Source of the DNA: Chaenocephalus aceratus
Taxonomy: Eukaryota > Chordata > Actinopteri > Perciformes > Channichthyidae
Assembly: GCA_023974075.1 (NCBI GenBank)
Contig: CM043808.1
Location: 24,807,578-24,871,577 of the forward strand
DNA length: 64,000 bases
Direction: 5' to 3'
The notes beneath the pieces were generated by a model. The model ran no database searches. It saw nothing but the letters and a program-made list of their open reading frames with translations, and was not told where the DNA came from. Shown in pieces: positions 46,009 to 57,900 of the stretch (position 1 is the stretch's first letter; every line of letters starts with the position of its first letter). A program made the translations under genes and the position numbers.

Positions 46009-46216
46009 TTAAAGAATGATGAACTTGTCCACATTGCTTGCCGAAAGGGCAGATCTGCTGGCACTAACAATGTCTCCTGCTGTGGAGAACACCCTCTTGC
46101 GTGGGACAGAGTTAGCAGATACAGCCAGGTAGCGCTTTGCTAACATGGCAACATAAGGATATTTGCCGTTTGTAATAGCTTTGGCTCGGTCTGAAGTTTT
46201 TGCGAGTGGTGGAGGC
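46009..46216 (-). pseudogene. hAT transposase C-terminal dimerisation fragment
   Basis: Encodes the typical dimerisation-domain end: YPYVAMLAKRYLAVSANS followed by SVPRKRVFSTAG and SALSASNVDKFI. The catalytic core is absent. Confidence 0.85.
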
Positions 46217-46500
46217 TTACGGCCCCTACACACGGCGGCGTGCGTTGCCGCTTCAACGCCTCTCCCCATTCACTTTGAATGGGGTGACGTCACGATTCGC
46301 CGAACTGCATTGTGGGAGCAAAGCGTAGCTTCTCTCGAGGTGCTCGCTGCAAAAGTAGAGCAATGTTCTACTTTTGCCGCCTCGACGGAGGCGTCAGCCA
46401 ATCAAATCCCTCGTATGTAAATCTGACAGTGCAAGAGCTAGCCAATCAAACCGCTTGTATGTTGGGAGAGCCAGACCGCAGTAATTTCCCATGTCCAAAA

Positions 46501-47504
46501 ATGGAAGACAAAATTATCGTGGCGGTAGGGAATCACCCGGTACTCTATGACCAGTCCCTCTTTACCTACAGGGATACAAACCGGAGGAGCCAGGCATGGA
46601 GGGAGGTGGCAGAGACAGTGGGTGAAAGTGGTAGGTTTTCGCCTGTTTGGGGAGTTTATATCCAGTGTACTTCGTTTGAATGGACAGCTAGCAAGCATAG
46701 ACAGTACATTTAGCCAGCATGGATGTAGCATGAATGTTGCATAAAATAGCACCATAGACATTAATGTCTACATGTTCATAATATAAAGTGTGACATGTAA
46801 AACCTTTCATGCAATTAACAGTGATAAAGGGATTTGGTTTTCATTAATGGAGTAACAATTTAGTAAATTCTTCAAGTAATTAACATTATTATTTCATTTC
46901 ATTAGAGGAAGTATGCAGGACAAAATGGAAGTCACTGAGGGACAGATTCAGGAAGGAGAAAGCCAAGGAGAAAGAGGCAAAGAGAAGCGGGGCAGGGTCG
47001 TCCGGGGGATATAAGCCCTGGCGTTTCACGGCAGTGATGGGGTTTTTAACCCCATTTATCATTGACCGTGAGACGTCCAGCAATGTCCCCCGGCAAACCC
47101 TGCCTCCATCCAACCTGGTGCCAGAGGCAGAAAGCCAGCTAGAAAGCCTGCCAGAAAGCCTGCCAAGTGTCAGCCAGCCGGCCGACAGTCAACAAGCCGA
47201 GGCAAGGGAGCCAGGACAGGAAGAGGTGATTGTTGGGGACCCGGGAAAGAGGAGAAGGGGAAGGGAGATGTCCTCCTTCGAGAAAGGCTTGATGTCAGCC
47301 ATCAGTCCTCTGTTTGTGCCACCACCTCAACCTCATCCTCCACCACCCCCACCAGTAGTGGTGGAGGATGAGGATGAGGATGAGTTATTTTTCAGGAGCC
47401 TCTTACCTGCCATGCGAAGGCTGTCCATTGCAAAGAGGACAAGAGTCCGATTTCAAATATACACATACATTTTTGAGGCAGAGCAGGAGATGGAAAATAA
47501 CTGA
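46501..47504 (+). CDS. Harbinger MADF/Myb-like DNA-binding protein (242 aa)
   Basis: Two exons, 46501-46630 and 46906-47504, joined GT-AG with the frame kept. Such proteins enter the nucleus with the transposase and bind the transposon ends. The MADF domain spans roughly residues 1-90: MEDKIIVAVGNHPVLYDQ, then RRSQAWREVAETVG, then VCRTKWKSLRDRFRKEK and GGYKPWRFTAVMGFL. The Pro-rich and acidic tail (PPPQPHPPPPPP, EDEDEDELFF) ends in a BESS-like SLLPAMRRLSIAKRTRVRF segment. AATAAA at 47573 ends the transcript. No disabling change is visible. Confidence 0.8.
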
Positions 47505-47986
47505 TTTTTGCAATTCACACACATACTACACCACACTTTTTTACACTTATCCAATCATCACACACTTACACAAATAAAAGTTATTTAAAAAGTATGTTAT
47601 GACTGTACTGTGTCTTCACTTGTTCATGTGGTTTGTCAGTTGCAACATACCAGAAGCTTCATGTATGTCGATATATAACGACCAAGGGTCCCTTGAAAAG
47701 CGCTATATAAATATAATTTATTATTATTATTATAATGTGCTGTCTTCTGTACAATTGTCCATTTGAAAACCTATTGAAATTATGAGTGGTTTATCAGTAA
47801 AAAACAGGGCTGAAGGAAAAAGGTTGTTAGCAATATCATAATATCAATTCAAGAAACATGTTTATAAGGAATGTTTTATTTTGAAATGGCTCATTTGGAA
47901 TATTTGCTTTTTAAAGAAAATATGGGTAGCTCTTAAAAGAGCTTTTGGTTTGGAGGCTCTTAAAAGAGCCGTGGTGAGTGGTGACC

Positions 47987-48933
47987 CTACACCACTGTAT
48001 GCTGCCATGGCACTGCACCCTCCTCATTGAAATAGGAGCAGAAGTTCTCCCGCAGTTGGAGCGATCTGCGTGTGGCGTTGTTGGAGCCCATCCTCGGTGC
48101 ATCACACAGGGTTGGAGTATCTGGAGCTTCATCCATGGACTCCTCGACAGGTGTGCGTGATTTCCTTCCTATCGTCTTCCTGCGGAGGAAGTTGTGCAAC
48201 ACACAGGCGGCCTTCACACACAACTCTGTAACGCACATTCAACCACCAACCTGGCCCGGCTAAGGCGGTAGTTGTACATCCTCCTCTCGCGTGTGATCTG
48301 GCGTCCAGGGAACGGACGCAGCAGGTTGTCCAGCAGCGGAAAAGCCTCATCTCCAACGAAGACATGGGAGAGAAGGCCGAGCCGCTCTGCTCCTGGGATG
48401 ACGGTGTCAGGTGGTAGCTGCAGACTGCCATCTCTGAGACTCTCTCCAAAAGCGGAATTCCTCAGGCTGCCACTGTCGCTGCTCCTTCCAAATCCTCCGA
48501 CATCCACTACCCTGAAGAGGTACTGGGCATCCACGACAGCCAGCAGTACCAAGGAGTGGGTGGACTTATAATTGAAGTAGAGGGACCCAGAATTTGCCGG
48601 AGCCTGGATCACCACGTGCTTCCCATCAATGGCACCAACGCAATTTGGAAAGTTCCAGCGCTCCTGAAACTCAGCAGCGATGGCTCTCCAGTCCTCCGCC
48701 TGTGGTACCGGCATGGTCTCCTCAACCAGCGCGGTCCAGATGGCACCCGCAACCTCCCTGACGATGACAGCCACTGTTATATGACCAACCCTATAGCTGA
48801 ATGCTATTGTCCTGTATGAGTCACCGGTTGCCAGGTACCTGAGAAAAAAGTAATATACATGATTTAAAAAATAAAACAATTTCAGACCCCACACACACAC
48901 ACCACAAACACGCACACACAGACCACACAAACA

Positions 48934-48992
<59 letters not shown>

Positions 48993-49047
48993 ACCCCTAA
49001 AACACGCACCCACAAACACACCCACACAGATCACACACCCCACAGAC

Positions 49048-49103
<56 letters not shown>

Positions 49104-49228
49104 AAACACGCACACACACAGACCCCACAAACACAGACCCCACACACATGCACACAGACCCCCCACACACCTAAAACACACACACACACAGACCCCACAA
49201 ACACACCCACACAGATCACACACACAGA

Positions 49229-49266
<38 letters not shown>

Positions 49267-49324
49267 ACCCCTAAAACACGCACCCACAAACACACCCACA
49301 CAGATCACACACACAGACCCCCCC

Positions 49325-49384
<60 letters not shown>

Positions 49385-49575
49385 AAACACGCACACACAC
49401 AGACCCCACAAACACACACAGACCCCACACAGACCCCACACACACACCTAAAACACGCACACACCCCACAAACACACCCACACAGATCACACATACAGAC
49501 CCCACACACACCCCACACACACACCTAAAACACGTACACACACACAGACCCCACAAACACACACACGCACACAGA

Positions 49576-49631
<56 letters not shown>

Positions 49632-50066
49632 GAGCAATACTGTGTTAACCTAGCTATCTTAATTAATGTTATCCATCTGAAATAAATCACAGACTTCATT
49701 CGTCAATGGCATGCACTCTCTCTCTCTTTCTATACAGAGTCAGATTAAAGAAGTAGAAATACACTAAACATACCGTAGGCAGATGGCGAGTCGCTCGGCG
49801 GGTCCGATTGACAAACGCATGTTGGTGTCTGTCTTTGTTATCAGGGGACCCACTTTGCCGAGCAACTCGTCGAAATGGCCTTTGCTCATTCTGAAGTACT
49901 GGTAAAACAGTTCGTCATCCAGACGGAGCTCTTGGACCAGAACGTGGTATTCTCCCCGTTGCAGACGTTTTCGGAGTATCGGATGTACCCAACAGCGACG
50001 CACACGTCGCCTCCCGAGATACAATGCATATACCAATGCTACCCTTGCTACCAAACCGGCATCCAT
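47987..50066 (-). pseudogene. Harbinger (HARBI1-like) DDE transposase, damaged
   Basis: Exon 1 is 49774-50066 (MDAGLVARVALVYAL; donor gtatgt). Exon 2 starts at 48838 (YLATGDSYRTIAFSYRVG). The DDE residues are visible: Asp in GAIDGKHVVI, Asp in VVDVGGFG and Glu in RARLVVE. Directly after that Glu (about 48235) roughly 25-30 codons are lost and the frame shifts. The tail, CVKAACVLHNFLRRKT to the stop at 47987, is in another frame. The intron between the exons is filled by CA/GT repeats. Confidence 0.85.
48885..49630. repeat. (CA)n microsatellite with a ~100-bp embedded repeat
   Basis: Pure CA runs alternate with a block containing cctaaaacacgcac, cagaccccacaaacacac and cacacagatcacac that recurs about five times. 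The tract lies in the transposase intron. Open frames through it are Cys/Val artefacts. Confidence 0.95.
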
Positions 50067-50229
50067 TTTGGCTAGAGTGGATAGAAGAACCGGGCTTTTT
50101 TGCTTTGTATATCCGGGTCGGGACATTCATGTGATTGGTTGTTGGTCGCGTTGTTCGTAAAAAATCCCCAAGCTGCAGACACGCCCACCGCCAAGCGGTA
50201 ACGCACGCCGCCGTGTGTAGGGGCCGTTA

Positions 50230-50836
50230 CACACGGCTGCGTGCGTTGCCGCTTCAACGCTTCTGCCCATTCACTTTGAATGGGGTGACGTCACGATTCG
50301 CCGAACTGCATTGCGGGAGCAAAGCGTAGCTTCTCTCGAGGTGCTCGCTGCAAAAGTAGAGCAATGTTCTACTTTTGCCGCCTCAACGGAGGCGTCAGCC
50401 AATCAAATCCCTCGTATGTAAATCTGACAGTACAAGCAGTAGCCAATCAAACCGGGTGTATGTTGGGAGAGCCAGACCGCAGTTATTTCCCATATGTCAA
50501 CAAAAGGAGGAGAAAATTATCGTGGCGGTAGGGAACATACAGGGATACAAACCGGAGGAGCCAGGCATGGGGGGAGGTGGCAAAGACAGTGGAGGAAACT
50601 GGTAGGTTTTCGCTTGTTTGGGGAGTTTATATCCAGTGTATTTCGTTTGAATGGACAGCTAGCAAGCATAGACAGTATATTTAGCCAGCATGGATGTAGC
50701 ATGAATGCTTTGCTTTGTATGTCCGGGGCGGGACATTCATGTGGTTGGTTGTTGGTCGGGCTGCTCGCGTTGACTCCCCAAGCTCAAGACACGCCCACCG
50801 CCAAGCGGCAACGCACGCCGCCGTGTGTAGGGGCCG
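50230..50836. mobile_element. Internally deleted Harbinger derivative (0.6 kb)
   Basis: The first ~480 bp match the left end of the neighbouring full-length element (including the start of its MADF gene, with small deletions) and the last ~130 bp match its right end. The junction is near 50707. It lacks about 9 terminal bases at its left end and is followed by TTA. It is a MITE in the making. Confidence 0.85.
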
Positions 50837-50837
50837 T

Positions 50838-51110
50838 TACATGCTTGTGGGAGTTGGGTTTACACTTCAGTCTTTTGGTACCGGTGATATTCACGTTCGG
50901 GTGATGCCTTTTCAAATGAGTGTGCAAGTTTGATGTATTGCCAGCCGCGTAACCAATTTTAGTTGAACAATGCCGAAAAACAGCTTTGGTTCGGTCCACC
51001 TGTCTTTGTCCGTCATCCTTGTACGTAACTGCGAAACCAAAATGTTCCCAAACCGGAGACTTCAATGATGCTGGAGGATTTTGGAGCTCAACTTTATCTG
51101 CGTTCGCCAT
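50838..51110 (-). pseudogene. hAT transposase N-terminal BED finger fragment
   Basis: Begins MANADKVELQNPP, then SPVWEHFGFAV and a zinc-finger part ending TSNLHTHLKRHHP. In the usual C-x2-C pair the first Cys position reads Phe (AVFRHC), so the finger is probably inactive. It is truncated where the Harbinger copies begin. Confidence 0.8.
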
Positions 51111-51396
51111 TTCGACAGTTCCTCAAATTACTGACTACATTTGAACGCATCCCTCTGAGCAGCTCGTCCAATGAAATGACTTGCTCGCTCTATGACGCGT
51201 TGAACACAATGGGAGCAAATTACTCTGAATGCTGCGACGCAGCACCTGAGATTACTTCCAAGAAGTTGTTCACGTTCTCAATTGTTTACGTTTAACGTTA
51301 TATTCGTTCGGTACACTTCGGTACACACGTGTACCGAACCGAAGGGCCCGTACCGAATAATTTCGGTACGTGTACCATGACACCCCTAATGAGAAG

Positions 51397-51631
51397 TGAT
51401 CAGGACGAACAGAAAGAGGAAAAGGAAAAGAGAGATGAAGAGACCAGGAGGGTCAAAGCAGGAGGAAGAGGAGGAGATGAAGAGACCAGGAGGGTCAGAG
51501 CAGGAGGAAGAGGAGGAGATGAAGACATTAGTGAAGAAGAAGAAATATATGTGAGGAATAAAGATGAAGTATCAGAAAGAGGGCCAGAGGCAGGGATCAG
51601 GAGGCAGATGAAACTCCAGCTGGACCACATG
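51397..51631 (+). other. Candidate exon piece with a duplicated 42-bp unit
   Basis: The reading frame that crosses the hAT target site is open from about 45527 to 45563 and from 51397 to 51631, bounded by an acceptor-like ctctttcag and the donor gtatgt. It encodes a charged stretch, with DEETRRVKAGGRGG repeated as DEETRRVRAGGRGG. No domain is recognised. It may be host or transposon derived. Confidence 0.3.
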
Positions 51632-53554
51632 GTATGTTCTTATTCTCCTTATATTCCATTACAGCAGCTCAATCTAGCAGCTCTTAGTATTGACAAATAT
51701 TGATTGAAATGTGTTGCTGCACAGGTCACCTGTAGCTCTCTGAAGAGATGGGTGATGTCATTTGTGTACTTAATTATAATTAAGTACTTACAGTATGCAG
51801 AATTCTGAGTATTCTCTGAATCGGGTGCCTTTTGGGTCTTTATATCTTTGAAAAATGAAACCAAAATGTTTGGTCATAACATCTGGTAGTGGACTACTTA
51901 CATTTTCCCACCTCAGGCACAAAATATAAATAATTAGGCCTACTACGAATTTCCTTGAAAAAATGTAACATGGTTGACGTTTTTGACAAAAAGTAGGCAT
52001 GAGACCTTGTTTAGCTAAGATATGGCACCACATGGAAGTCAAGGACATTACAAAATTGTAATATTTTGCAAAACTATTAATTATTTACTATTATTAATTC
52101 ATACAACATAGTTGAAATGTTGAGCTTGTCAATCTTAATCTGAAAATACAAAAACTGAAATATAGGTAAGAGAAGAAACTGACACTTTTGTGATGTAATT
52201 CCCTCAATGCAGATCACACATGGACTGATCCATTATTTTAATAGGAGGGTAAACGGTATGGCGTGACGGGGTTGAAACAAACTGAGGGACAATATTGCAA
52301 TTTCATAGATAATTCAAGTATTTTTTCAGAATTGATTTTTGATCAGTTAAAGTTGACAAGCATATGATTATATTAGCAGCAACATTTTTGGGATAATTGG
52401 CCATTTTGATTTGTTTAATATTAAATTAATATGTAATAATGCTTAGTGAGGACATGCAAATATGTTTGTCTAAGACAACCAATTTTTTTTAAAACAAAAT
52501 ATATATTTAATTTTACATTGTAATGCAAAACAACCTGTTCCATTAATTCATTGCTTTAAAATACATTTTGTAGTTTCCTTTCATTTAAAATGGTTGAGGT
52601 AAGCTTGGGGGACTCAAAGGGCACCCGATTGTTTGTCTGAACACCTTGTTTCTCTGAACACCTTGTTTCTCTTGTGCATTAAGAACACTTGTGTTAGGGC
52701 ATGAATTAACAATAAATAGGTTATATACAGTATAAAATACCACGTACTGTCCGCCCTCCTATGCCACCCTGGCATGACCTCTTGTCTCCCCTTTGCCCCC
52801 CCATGTAAAATGTTCTAGAACCGCCACTGTCTAAAAGTAATCTGATTACGTTATTTTTTTAAGACACGTAACTGTAACTGTATTCGGATTACTTTCAGAG
52901 CCATGTAATCAGTAATCAGTAACTTATTACATTTACAAAGTAACCCTCCCAACCCTGGTTGTTTATACCTTTTTTGAAACCTTTTCTTTTAAATATTAAG
53001 CTTTTTCTGCATTTTTCTAGCAAAAAGCAGCTACCATTCAGCTAATAAAATATTCAGCTTTTTCTGCATTTTCAGCTAAATTCAGCCACACATGTTCACA
53101 GTTTACAGCATTCACACGCATTTTCTGCAGGAAATGCATTTTCTAGTTTTCTATTATATACAGGTGCAAAACAATAATTTAATTTACACAGTATTCATTT
53201 TTTATTTTTCTCAACAGGAACAAGAAAAAAAGGGAAGCTTATATTCTAGATGTATTGGTTAAAAACAACACAAATGTCTTCAAAAACTACATACATGATT
53301 ATAATAACACTGGAAGTTGCCTGTTGTTATGACCTGGCTCAAAAGGCCACAACAAAAAGGAGACACACCATGTTGACGGTTAACAAAAATGTGTTTATTT
53401 AGGACAAACAAACCAAATCAAGTCAAAACCAGTAAAGTATGAGGTGTGGATGTCAGTGGTATCAGTAATGTGAATGCAGGGTGAGGATTGTATGGACATG
53501 TATGTGTGTGAGAGTGTTGAAGTGCACAAAGTAAAGCAACTGAAGAAACTCTTT
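51632..53554. other. Intergenic AT-rich stretch with a hAT-like terminus
   Basis: At about 52828-52957 the sequence ends ...aagtaaccctcccaaccctg after several 'gtaatcagtaa' repeats, as in termini of common fish hAT-type elements. The other end was not found. The rest shows no supportable feature. Confidence 0.4.
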
Positions 53555-54790
53555 AGAGGCTTCTCAATACTCAAATTTCCCCTCCTGGACTCCTGGACTC
53601 CTGGACTCCTCCGGTAGTGACCCGGAAATGAATTTCAGTGCGCCATTTTGAAGGACGTCTCATTTCTCTAAATGCACACCGAGGACCGAGGATCGAGCGT
53701 CGAGGAGGCTCTCTGGAGGAGCTATAACCGAGGATACACTGATGGTTCCTCCACGGCTCCTCCGCGGATGCATTTCCGGGATCGGTGGAGGCGTGACGCA
53801 CGGCCGGACTTATCTCAGCCAATGACAGCTCTGCATGCATCCCCTGGATATTATTTAGAACCTGCTCTCATCGCAACGCGATGTTTACAGTGAGAACAGC
53901 TGTGAGGTCCTGCAGAAAGCAGAGCAGTGTGTACAATATATATCACTCAGTAGAACAGGCCTACTCTTTTTATTTGCTTTAGTTTAGTAGATATCTACAA
54001 AGAGTCGATATTTTTCTAAGAACTTCACATAATAAAATACACAACGGCTGTAGCCTGATTATGCTTTAGGAGCTGTAGGTGTGTGTGGTATAGTGTGTAG
54101 GTGTGTGTCACACACACTTACACACTGTACCACACGCACCTATACACTGTACAACACGCACTGGTACAGTGTGTAGGTGCGTGTTGTACAGTGTGTATGT
54201 GTGTGTTGTACAGTGCGCATATGCGGTGGACAGACAGGTCTCAGTTGGTTTGGTGTCCTTACTTTTAATACTTGCAAATACAACTTTTGGCCCGTAATTT
54301 CAATTCCCCATTTCAGCGACCAGAGAGAGGGGGGGGGGGGATATATATCCAGTCTCTGATTGTGTTACGTTATTATGAGAGTGCTCTCATACTTTAAATT
54401 GCTTATATTTATATAAATATATTAGTGTGTGTGTCCGCATCTGTAGCCTGTTATTGTCTCATTATACCGCACTCTCAATGAATTCAAAGTAAATATGTGG
54501 GGGAACAATGTTCAGCTGATCTAACAGAGATTATAAAATACAGCGCTATGACAAAACACTCGACAGCTGATGCAGCTGTTGTCACGTAATAATGAACGGA
54601 CGTCGCTTTAATATGCCCGCTCAGAGGAGAGGAGTTCTCATTTCTTTAAACGTCTGCTGCTTCCCATCCTCTCTCCTCGGTTCCCCTCCTCGGTCCTCCG
54701 CTCGCATCTCCTGTGGGCGGGACTAAGTCTCGAGGAGGGGAGTCGAGGAGGGGAGTCGAGGAGGGGACATTTAAGAATTGAGAAGCCTCT
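53555..54790. mobile_element. Short inverted-repeat element (1.2 kb)
   Basis: It begins agaggcttctcaatactcaa and ends with the inverted form (ttaagaattgagaagcctct). Beyond this, both arms carry repeats of cctcctggactc or ggaggggagtcga type. No transposase is present. A related arm occurs at the window end (63901-64000) in the same orientation as the reverse complement of the right end. Confidence 0.65.
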
Positions 54791-54905
54791 CCTCTCTACT
54801 GATGGACCCACAGGGGCATCACACCTGTAGACACAGTTCAGTCTCCTATCTCAAGCCTACAATAGTAAAGGGATGAAAATACTTTGAATAATCAGTTTCA
54901 CTCAC

Positions 54906-57900
54906 TTTTTTTAGCTCTTGCCTGGCCATCTGCTCTCGGGTGCCGTGTAGGATTACACCCATGGTGTAGTGATCCAGGAGGTATAGACGGCCAGCATTAT
55001 CCTTCAGGTTGAGGATGCCTCTAATGTAACATTCGATTACCTTTTGGATAAACTGTAGGGGAAATAATCATACAAAATGCCAGCTAATATAGAGGCCAAA
55101 GTCGGTTTTAATCACATCATTGTCAGATCATTTTAGAATGGATCAGTTATGCAAAACCTTTGCTAAAACTGGTCTATCTAAAGTCACACTCCAGATGGAC
55201 TGGCCTAACAATTTACTTGGATTTTGTGTAGCACAAATTACATATTTTTTGTCAACAATTTAATCATTAACATATGGCTTATGTGAGATGAGCAGTCCGG
55301 GACAGCATAAGTTTTAATAAATACTCGCCTCGCCTATGATGAGTTCGTCAGGTCTCAAACTCTGAAATTCTCTGTGCTTCAGGGTGAAATGATGCTTCTC
55401 TTGTCTTACAACATTTTCAACAACTTCAGTTAGTTTGCATGTCCAAAGGGCATCAACCTAAAATGAAATGAACAATGGTATCATAATAACTTCGTACAGC
55501 ATTTGCCATTAATTCAATTTGAAATACTTTTAATGCACATTATACTTTCCTTACATTTAATTTTTTTAGATTTTCTACGTTTTCTATGACAGAAAGATTG
55601 CCTCATGCTAAAACGTTTTTAATGCTTTCTTAACGTTGTTTTTATAGCTCGAAGAATTGCTTACTTTGTTACTCTTTTTAAAGCATTTTAATATAGCAAA
55701 ACAATACCTCTGTTGCAGGCTTGGACCCTTTACTTGTGGGGTCATTGCTGCTGTTCTCCACATCTGTGCTGCTCTGAATATCTTCACCAGTGTTCAGAGT
55801 TAACTTTGCTCTTTTTGGAACTGGAAGAATGTCTGGAGTGGTGTAATATTTGGAGCTGGAAGTGCGAGGCTTTGCTCCATCTCTCTTTGCCCAACCTTCC
55901 TTAGATTGACTGATGTCTTTTGGTAGCAATGTTTTGAGGAGTAACTGCTCAGATAAGTGATGTGCCATTATGTGTTCTCTGTGCCTCCCCTGTAGAGAGC
56001 CATACATTTTTCTGATGAATGTCGCTGGCCTCAGTCGTCTCTGCTTTTTTAGAATAGAATGTTTGACTATTCCAAACCATCTCTCCACATGGCAGTTTGT
56101 GTCCCTTGTTTTACTTTGGTCAAATGTGTCTTCCTCTGTGTCAGTTGCATATCTTTTCAAATTCCCCAACAGCAGCCCACTCCAACGGGGAAACATCCCT
56201 AGATAGTTGTCAAAAAGGACATCAACAATGCCAGGGCAAAAGTATGGATTTTCATCCTGTGGGGTTTCGACCTCCTCTTTTTCAAGCTCTCCCTGTACCT
56301 CCTCCATGACCTTCCTAAACTCATATGTGAAGGGAGATCTGCCAACAATTGTGTGGGCATTTCTTCTTTCTTCATCATCTTCCTCCTGAGTTAAGGGGCT
56401 GTCTCCTAACTTGTCCCCCTCTTCCATGTCGGGAATCCTGCATTCTTTTATGAAGTCCTTCATGGCCTTCAGATGGATCAGGACAGTATTGGAATTGTGC
56501 TTTCCAATCAACACAGTGAGCGGAAGATTTGTAGTGCTGTGGTCATTGAAGTAGCATTTTGCAACCTGGCAAATCCAAATGTTACAAATTCCTTCAAACC
56601 CTTGTCTGCAGTTCTTCTCCCAATTGACTGTGCTACAGCTTTCAGCACGTGTGCAGAGCAAATGTGTAGCACTGTCAACATTTGGATTTCCTTCCATGAC
56701 TTCAGCTTTGAACAGATAGCGAAAGCCCTGTCCAAGTAACTGACAATGCTCTCTTTGTTAAAAGAAAGGAGAACACTTTGGAGCAGGGCCCAGCTGTAGT
56801 CTGTTTCTAACTGATGTACTTTTATTTTAGTGTACTGTGACAGTTTGCGGAGGAACTGCATTAGCCAGAATGTGATTGGTGGTATGGAGTGTTCATTTGT
56901 CAGCATTTCACAGACTGGGAGGGGAGGTACTTGCTGACCACCTCCAGGAAGAGTGAGGCAGTAATAAAGCACTCTTTTGGTCTGACCTGGAACTTTGGAT
57001 GCAACATTACCTGTAGCATCTAGATATAGGGTCAGCGGTGAGTGGTGACTTCTTTCTCAGGTGTTGCACAACTATGTTTACTCCGGTTTCAGAATACATA
57101 CAGTATATGTACTCCAAATGGGTCAACTTGAAAATGCTGTATGTACCCAGGCATCCTGCGATAATTTGAGTCACATTCCTTAATGATCATTTGTGTGAGG
57201 TACATCTCCATGAAAACATCCTCATGGATTATTTTACCTCTTCTTACTTCTGAACGTATCACTTTGAGAAAATTTTTGTTCAGACTGCGGGTTATGTTTC
57301 CTGAAATTAATTCAGCAACAGGTGTTTTTTTAAGTTTACTGTAAAATAGTTGACTCACTCCTTTATGCAGGGCTCTTGCAATTCTGCCTCTTCTTCTGTT
57401 TGCTGCTGGTCGGAATTTTGTCTCATTTGCTTTGTGTGTCATTTTCCCTCTTTGTAGCACAGGTATTTTAACAAGGGTGTCTCCCACTGGCTGATTTTGG
57501 GAATGTACAAACTGCACAGATGTTTAAGTACGGACTTTTAATGTTCCTGCTGTTGGGAGTTTTGATGTGGTGACTCTTGAAGGCAAGTGTACAACAGGGA
57601 TTTTTCTCTCGGGAACTCTTGTACAACACGTCGGTCCACGGTTGCCTCAGTTTGTTTGAACCCGTCAATGGAACAATCTTTTGCCATTTCTTTCGATTTA
57701 CTGTTATTCTGAACCTTTTAGATACTACTGGCAACTTCCGCTAATGTGTTTCGGTGCCTGTGTTTTTATTGTCATCTTGTGCTCCTCTTTGCAAATTATG
57801 TTCTTCAGTTTCTGCCTCATTGATTTCTATGTCCTCATCTGATAACTGGTCATCTACTTCTCGTCCACTCTGAGAAGACATCCTTTGTTGTTTGTCTTCT

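Larger units (their letters stand above)
46220..50226. mobile_element. PIF/Harbinger transposon, near full length (4.0 kb)
   Basis: Terminal inverted repeats start cggcccctacacacggcggc and end with the reverse complement. TTA stands at both sides (46217-46219 and 50227-50229), the 3-bp target type of Harbinger elements. It contains the two expected genes in convergent order: a MADF/Myb-like DNA-binding protein on the + strand and a DDE transposase on the - strand. The transposase is damaged. Confidence 0.85.
45564..51388 (-). mobile_element. hAT element carrying nested Harbinger copies
   Basis: Termini are taggggtgtaacggttc on the left and its inverted form gacacccct(a) on the right, with repeated 'cggttcggtac'-type subterminal blocks. 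The 8-bp duplication atgagaag is exact (45556-45563 and 51389-51396). Without the inserted Harbinger copies the hAT is only about 1.2 kb and keeps just the BED finger and the C-terminal end of the transposase. It was thus an internally deleted, non-autonomous copy. Confidence 0.9.

Noticed and set aside
48214..49699. Several Cys/Val-rich open frames on the minus strand
   Set aside because: They are translations of the CA/GT microsatellite; only the part below 48838 belongs to the Harbinger transposase.
45564..51388. Treating the whole 5.8 kb as one autonomous hAT transposon
   Set aside because: Most of its length is the two Harbinger copies; the hAT itself lacks the catalytic core.
54103..54359. 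60-64 aa ORFs inside the 53555 element
   Set aside because: They fall in a gtgtgt/cacaca-rich tract and have no recognisable feature.
55713..56739. + strand ORFs of 60-88 aa opposite the unclassified transposase
   Set aside because: Antisense shadows; the minus strand shows domains and phased splice sites.
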